Under the pieces are notes generated by a model. That model was not told where the DNA came from. It saw nothing but the letters and a program-made list of their open reading frames with translations, and made no database searches. Shown here in pieces: positions 7,101 through 8,836 of a stretch of 8,836 nt of DNA. Location of the stretch: positions 1-8,836 of the forward strand of contig CALGZY010000044.1 in the NCBI GenBank assembly GCA_937934355.1, written 5' to 3'. A program made the translations under genes and the position numbers. The stretch is from an uncultured Collinsella sp. (lineage in GTDB: Bacteria; Actinomycetota; Coriobacteriia; Coriobacteriales; Coriobacteriaceae). How positions within the stretch are numbered: position 1 is the stretch's first letter; the number at the start of each line of letters is the position of its first letter.

Positions 7101-8297
7101 GCCCGTGCCCTTGAAGCGCTTCTCGACTTCCTTCTTGAGGTCGTCATAGCCAAGCTTGTGCAGGTTGTAGGCGGTGTAGCCCTTGGCCTTGTCGTAGCTG
7201 TAGTCCTTTGACGGATCGTCTGGATCAAGCTCGTGGTAGGTGGGGCCACGGAAGAACTCCTCGAACTGGTCCTTGTCGAGGTAATCTCGGAAGAGCTTCT
7301 TGAGCGTCTCGAGGTCACGGTCGTACTGCTCGTACTTCTTGATCATGTTCGCGGAGATGCTCTCGCCAGGAGCGTAGGAGAGCAGACCCTGGAGCACGTA
7401 TGCGGAGTAGACGCCGCAGAGCGCCTCGAGCAGAGTGGCGCAGTCGTCTGGGCAAGCCTCCTTCAGGGCATCAAGGTCTTCCTCGGAGCCGAGGGAGACC
7501 TTGGTCTTCTCGCAGGCGAAGTCGCCGAAGACATCCCTGAACTCAGCCGCGAGGCCGACCATGGCGTTCGCGAGGGCCTTCGACGCCTTCTTGGGATCGA
7601 GCTCGTCTGGGGCTGGAATCGTCACGAGAGGCTGAATCTGCTGGGCAAGCGAGGAGCGGTTGAGCTCCTCCTCGTTGACCAGCAGCTTTGCAAGCTGGGA
7701 GCTCTTGTCGGCGGGCACGTTCTCCATTCCTCGCGAGACGCACCAATCCTTGAGCGCAGCGTAGAACGCCTTGGCCGCTGCCGTGGGGTTGGCGTCCTTG
7801 GACTTGAGGTTCTTCTCCTCTTGGCGAAGGAAGTTGCCACGATGCTTCACGATATTGTGAATCGCAAGGTAGACGAGTCGCAGGTCGGCCTTTTCGTCCG
7901 TCTCCATCAGCCACTTGCGCAGGTGATAGATGGTGGGAAAGCGCTTGTAGTAGTCGTCAACCGTGAAGTCGGTGCCGTTGAAGATGGGGTCGCCTTCCAC
8001 GAGTCGCGACATGTTGAGCCGCGTGAAGAACTCGGGGTCAACCTGATCCATCTCGGCTTTGAAGAGACCTTGCAGAAGATCGAGGCGCCAGCGACGGCGG
8101 ACGTAGCGGCGGCGCTGCCCACGGTGGACGCGCGCCTCCGAGGCGGGCTGCGCGCTGTCGAAGAGCCTGCTGCCCCAGGTGGGCTGCTTCTTGAAGTGAA
8201 GGAGCTTGCCGTTCTCGTCGACCACGGACCAGCCCACGGAGCCCGTGCCCATGTCAAGGCCGATGCTATAACGTCCGTCGAAGTTTCTGAGATTCAT
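4119..8297 (-). CDS. cas9: Cas9, type II-A RNA-guided DNA endonuclease
   Basis: Cas9 (1392 aa) uses crRNA:tracrRNA to cut matching double-stranded DNA next to a PAM and takes part in crRNA maturation. Domains in order: RuvC-I YSIGLDMGTGSVGWSV with D15; Arg-rich bridge helix (about 55-79, RGQRRRYVRRRWR); REC lobe (about 80-780); RuvC-II FIEVTRDED with E809; HNH YEVDHIIPRAY with H892, plus N906 and N915; RuvC-III HHAHDAYLACRIG with H1024 and D1027; then the C-terminal PAM-interacting region ending IIDQSVTGMFERRI. All nuclease residues are present, so it should be active. The start at 8297 is preferred because GGGA lies 9 nt upstream; the ATG at 8312 (1397 aa) has no ribosome site. The end overlaps cas1. 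Residues from about 1227 to 1365 are encoded by clearly AT-richer DNA than the rest. The Arg pair used for NGG PAM reading in S. pyogenes (R1333/R1335) is not seen in the matching place. Confidence 0.98.
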   Translation of the reverse strand: MNLRNFDGRYSIGLDMGTGSVGWSVVDENGKLLHFKKQPTWGSRLFDSAQPASEARVHRGQRRRYVRRRWRLDLLQGLFKAEMDQVDPEFFTRLNMSRLVEGDPIFNGTDFTVDDYYKRFPTIYHLRKWLMETDEKADLRLVYLAIHNIVKHRGNFLRQEEKNLKSKDANPTAAAKAFYAALKDWCVSRGMENVPADKSSQLAKLLVNEEELNRSSLAQQIQPLVTIPAPDELDPKKASKALANAMVGLAAEFRDVFGDFACEKTKVSLGSEEDLDALKEACPDDCATLLEALCGVYSAYVLQGLLSYAPGESISANMIKKYEQYDRDLETLKKLFRDYLDKDQFEEFFRGPTYHELDPDDPSKDYSYDKAKGYTAYNLHKLGYDDLKKEVEKRFKGTGAEGDERYVDMMERFGQQRFLRRLKTSDNGAIYYQLHLEELKAILENQGRFYPFLKRDAAKIESLVSFRIPYYVGPLTAKNAPKDAHGKNRFQWSERKPGMEDAVVTPWNWDQVIDKNKSAEKFIMRMTGDCTYLAGEKTLPKCSLLYEEFCVLNELNGVRWSEDGDDWHRLDAAQREGIITDLFHRKRRVTYKNIGDWLVQQGEATHPHVRGGQGESALESKLASYILFTKDIFPGAEVEPGSKLYKDIETIILWNTLFEDRAILKEKLEDEFGATGSGLLDVAQIKAICKKRLTGWGRLSKKFLCGIKVEAQNGRRVSIMDVLREGNPNSTRRNGETMVMMEALRDEDLGFQKAVDAANRAYYAKEGSELGVNDLPGSPAIRRSLNQAIRIVDEIAGIAGHAPANVFIEVTRDEDEKNKNKRTKRRYDQLKEALEAFKKEDPKVWEELKATSPNDLDERLTLYFMQRGRCLYSGRPIDINQLSNAGLYEVDHIIPRAYIKDDSLENKALVYREENQRKTDELLLDESIRRKMSSEWRDLHDAHLIGDKKFKNLTRSHITEGAMKGFVARQLVETSQMVKLAQSLLEARYAGEGTKIVPVKASMSHNLREAAGFVKCREANDFHHAHDAYLACRIGLFIQMRHPGIYDNPIGYTHVIKNYVSSQAKQFNHTHHMPGSAGFVVNSFGTSGFDKETGEVFHDTWDAEAELEGMRRALNYRQCYISRMPQEDTGAFWNATIYSPRNPKMGPKLALPVKQGLDPKQFGGFSSQQFAYFFIYEAKKKGKPCFQFAEVPVWLAERVGSRPEALAEYASGLADDAGLEFVRVVRPRILKKQLIELNGERFFITGKKAMANNREIAFSILEEAALERRVLQRKGLSYSGIKEYADIDSILLHLSAESEIRESRLYSQISLNDLIPKIAELEEFEALETILRVLLLVNGTVGMADLTAVGGSKFAGYLQPNYSKLLNDPKTDFYIIDQSVTGMFERRIRVGL

Positions 8298-8318
8298 GAT
8301 GGCACGTCCCATCGGTCG

Positions 8319-8327
8319 TGGTACATT
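8319..8327 (+). promoter_or_regulatory. Candidate extended -10 of the tracrRNA promoter
   Basis: TGGTACATT is an extended -10 form (TG-N-TACATT, 4 of 6) that would start transcription near 8334, just before the anti-repeat. No good -35 is visible. A second candidate, TGCTATAAC at 8264-8272 inside the 5' end of cas9, would give a tracrRNA about 55 nt longer. Mapping of the 5' end is needed to choose. Confidence 0.35.
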
Positions 8328-8341
8328 CTGGATGTCTTCCG

Positions 8342-8371
8342 ATTACCAGTCGGATCGACACTGCGAGTCAA
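8342..8371 (-). promoter_or_regulatory. Candidate cas9 operon promoter inside the anti-repeat
   Basis: On the minus strand TTGACT (8371-8366, 5 of 6 to consensus) is followed after 18 bp by GGTAAT (8347-8342, 4 of 6). This predicts a start near 8335 and a leader of about 38 nt before the cas9 ATG. The whole promoter falls within the DNA of the tracrRNA anti-repeat. Its -35 includes the AGT insertion that distinguishes the anti-repeat from array repeats, so the array repeats lack this -35. Confidence 0.4.
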
Positions 8372-8430
8372 AATACGGCTTTGCCAAAAATGCCTTCGGG
8401 CGCCACGTAGGTGGCAATTTGACTTCGCTG

Positions 8431-8461
8431 GGAGCCTCCTTCGGGAGGCTCCGTTGTTTTT
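8431..8461 (+). terminator. Rho-independent terminator of the tracrRNA
   Basis: A perfect 9-bp stem, GGAGCCTCC (8431-8439) with GGAGGCTCC (8444-8452), closed by a stable TTCG loop, is followed by GTTGTTTTT. It forms the 3' hairpin of the tracrRNA. Confidence 0.93.
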
Positions 8462-8558
8462 AGGATAGCCGTTGTGGGCTCCCCTCTCGATTTCATCCTC
8501 TTGCCTCCCGCGAACGGTTGCGGGGTTGTCGCGAGGTGAGATGTGCTAGGTCTCCCGA

Positions 8559-8627
8559 GCGCTGGTGTCATGCGCTGGTGTCATGCGCTGGCGTCAAGCG
8601 CTCTGGCGTCGTGCGCTCTGGCGTCAT
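8559..8627. repeat. Tandem repeat, five units of 13-15 bp
   Basis: Units are GCGCTGGTGTCAT (8559-8571), the same again (8572-8584), GCGCTGGCGTCAA (8585-8597), GCGCTCTGGCGTCGT (8598-8612) and GCGCTCTGGCGTCAT (8613-8627). The last two carry a 2-bp CT insertion, so the array grew in at least two steps. No function is evident; slipped-strand length variation is likely. Confidence 0.85.
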
Positions 8628-8670
8628 TGCAGGTGCGATTCTGCACGCTCAGACGGCACGCAGCGTGCAA

Positions 8671-8760
8671 AAACGCCACGCGAATGGCAGCAGCGCGCGG
8701 AACCGCCACGCGAATGGCAGCGGCACGGTCAAAACCGCCGCACGAATGGCGCGAGACGCG
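8671..8760. repeat. Three degenerate direct repeats of about 30 bp
   Basis: Units start near 8671, 8701 and 8734. The first two share CGCCACGCGAATGGCAGC exactly; the third is diverged (CGCCGCACGAATGGCGC). Each contains a small inverted repeat, GCCA...TGGC or GCC...GGC. The unit is unrelated to the CRISPR repeat. It could be a protein-binding iteron-like site or a decaying repeat element; the sequence does not decide. Confidence 0.7.
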
Positions 8761-8782
8761 CTGATACGACACGCGTCGCAAC

Positions 8783-8818
8783 AAAAAGGGGCCCGGCAGG
8801 CGCGCAACCTGCCGGGCC
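8783..8818 (-). terminator. Rho-independent terminator of a gene beyond the right edge
   Basis: An 11-bp perfect GC-rich stem, GGCCCGGCAGG (8790-8800) with CCTGCCGGGCC (8808-8818), has a 7-nt loop. On the minus strand it is followed by CC and TTTTT (8787-8783). It should end a leftward gene lying to the right of the window and insulate the CRISPR locus from it. Confidence 0.88.
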
Positions 8819-8836
8819 TCGATCTTGTTGGGTTAT

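Larger units (their letters stand above)
8335..8461 (+). ncRNA. tracrRNA, divergent from cas9
   Basis: The anti-repeat (8341-8375) matches the plus-strand repeat at 24 of 25 positions over GATTACCAG...CACTGCG, then adds AGT and continues CAAAAT. Paired with the crRNA repeat (GUUUUGGCGCAG...) it gives a lower stem GUUUUG:CAAAAU, a bulge of G opposite AGU, and a long upper stem broken only by one G-U pair. This copies the stem-bulge-stem known from S. pyogenes. Downstream are a nexus-like hairpin GGC-TTT-GCC (8377-8385), GCC-TTCG-GGC (8392-8401), GCCAC-GTAG-GTGGC (8402-8415) and a terminator hairpin. The 5' end is uncertain. The long duplex should be an RNase III substrate. Location upstream of cas9 on the opposite strand is as in S. 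pyogenes. Confidence 0.93.
8462..8782. other. Gene-free stretch with short repeats
   Basis: About 320 bp between the tracrRNA terminator and the right-hand terminator. Open frames exist on both strands, but their products are only translated repeats, without ribosome sites or protein-like composition, so none is called. The right half holds two direct-repeat families and one inverted repeat, GCACGCT (8643-8649) with AGCGTGC (8662-8668), which is followed by an A-run on the plus strand and has no T-run. Confidence 0.6.

Noticed and set aside
7233..8468. 411-codon plus-strand ORF opposite the cas9 5' end
   Set aside because: Antisense shadow of cas9 that then runs through the tracrRNA and its terminator.
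8543..8784. ORFs on both strands over the right-hand repeats
   Set aside because: The products are translated tandem repeats with no start signals.

Overview
The window carries a complete-looking type II-A CRISPR-Cas locus. The cas genes run leftward on the minus strand in the canonical order cas9 - cas1 - cas2 - csn2 - leader - CRISPR array, and a tracrRNA gene diverges from the cas9 start on the plus strand. High GC, a Cas9 of about 1390 residues and the general look of the proteins fit a high-GC actinobacterium, most likely a Coriobacteriia relative (Olsenella/Atopobium type). The taxonomic part is inference from memory of the family, not a search.

Left to right: a minus-strand terminator (11-49), a tRNA-Trp gene with its own terminator (95-231), a doubtful 41-codon ORF (230-355), and an orphan CRISPR repeat with one mismatch (376-411). 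Next come a strong minus-strand terminator (509-533), an unrecognised 73-aa ORF (564-785), and the main array of 21 identical 36-bp repeats and 20 spacers of 29-31 nt (837-2186). A 55-bp leader (2187-2241) is followed by csn2, cas2, cas1 and cas9 (2242-8297). The tracrRNA and its terminator (about 8335-8461) come next, then a gene-free stretch with two families of short direct repeats and a minus-strand terminator belonging to a gene beyond the right edge.

Expected function: cas9, tracrRNA and the array form the interference arm, with RNase III supplied elsewhere in the genome. Cas1, Cas2 and Csn2 form the spacer-acquisition arm. Cas9 has all its catalytic residues and the tracrRNA folds as expected, so interference should work. 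Cas1, however, is cut by one in-frame TGA at codon 167, between active-site residue E149 and H205/E220. As sequenced, this locus should be able to use its spacers but not acquire new ones.

Other points of interest: the array seems to have been broken at its old end, where 425 bp carrying a small ORF and a terminator separate the orphan repeat from the rest. A low-GC segment in the PAM-interacting domain of Cas9 suggests a recombined module. A likely cas9 promoter lies inside the DNA of the tracrRNA anti-repeat. This is a known class of system; the unusual parts are the Cas1 lesion, the interrupted array end and the mosaic Cas9 C-terminus.
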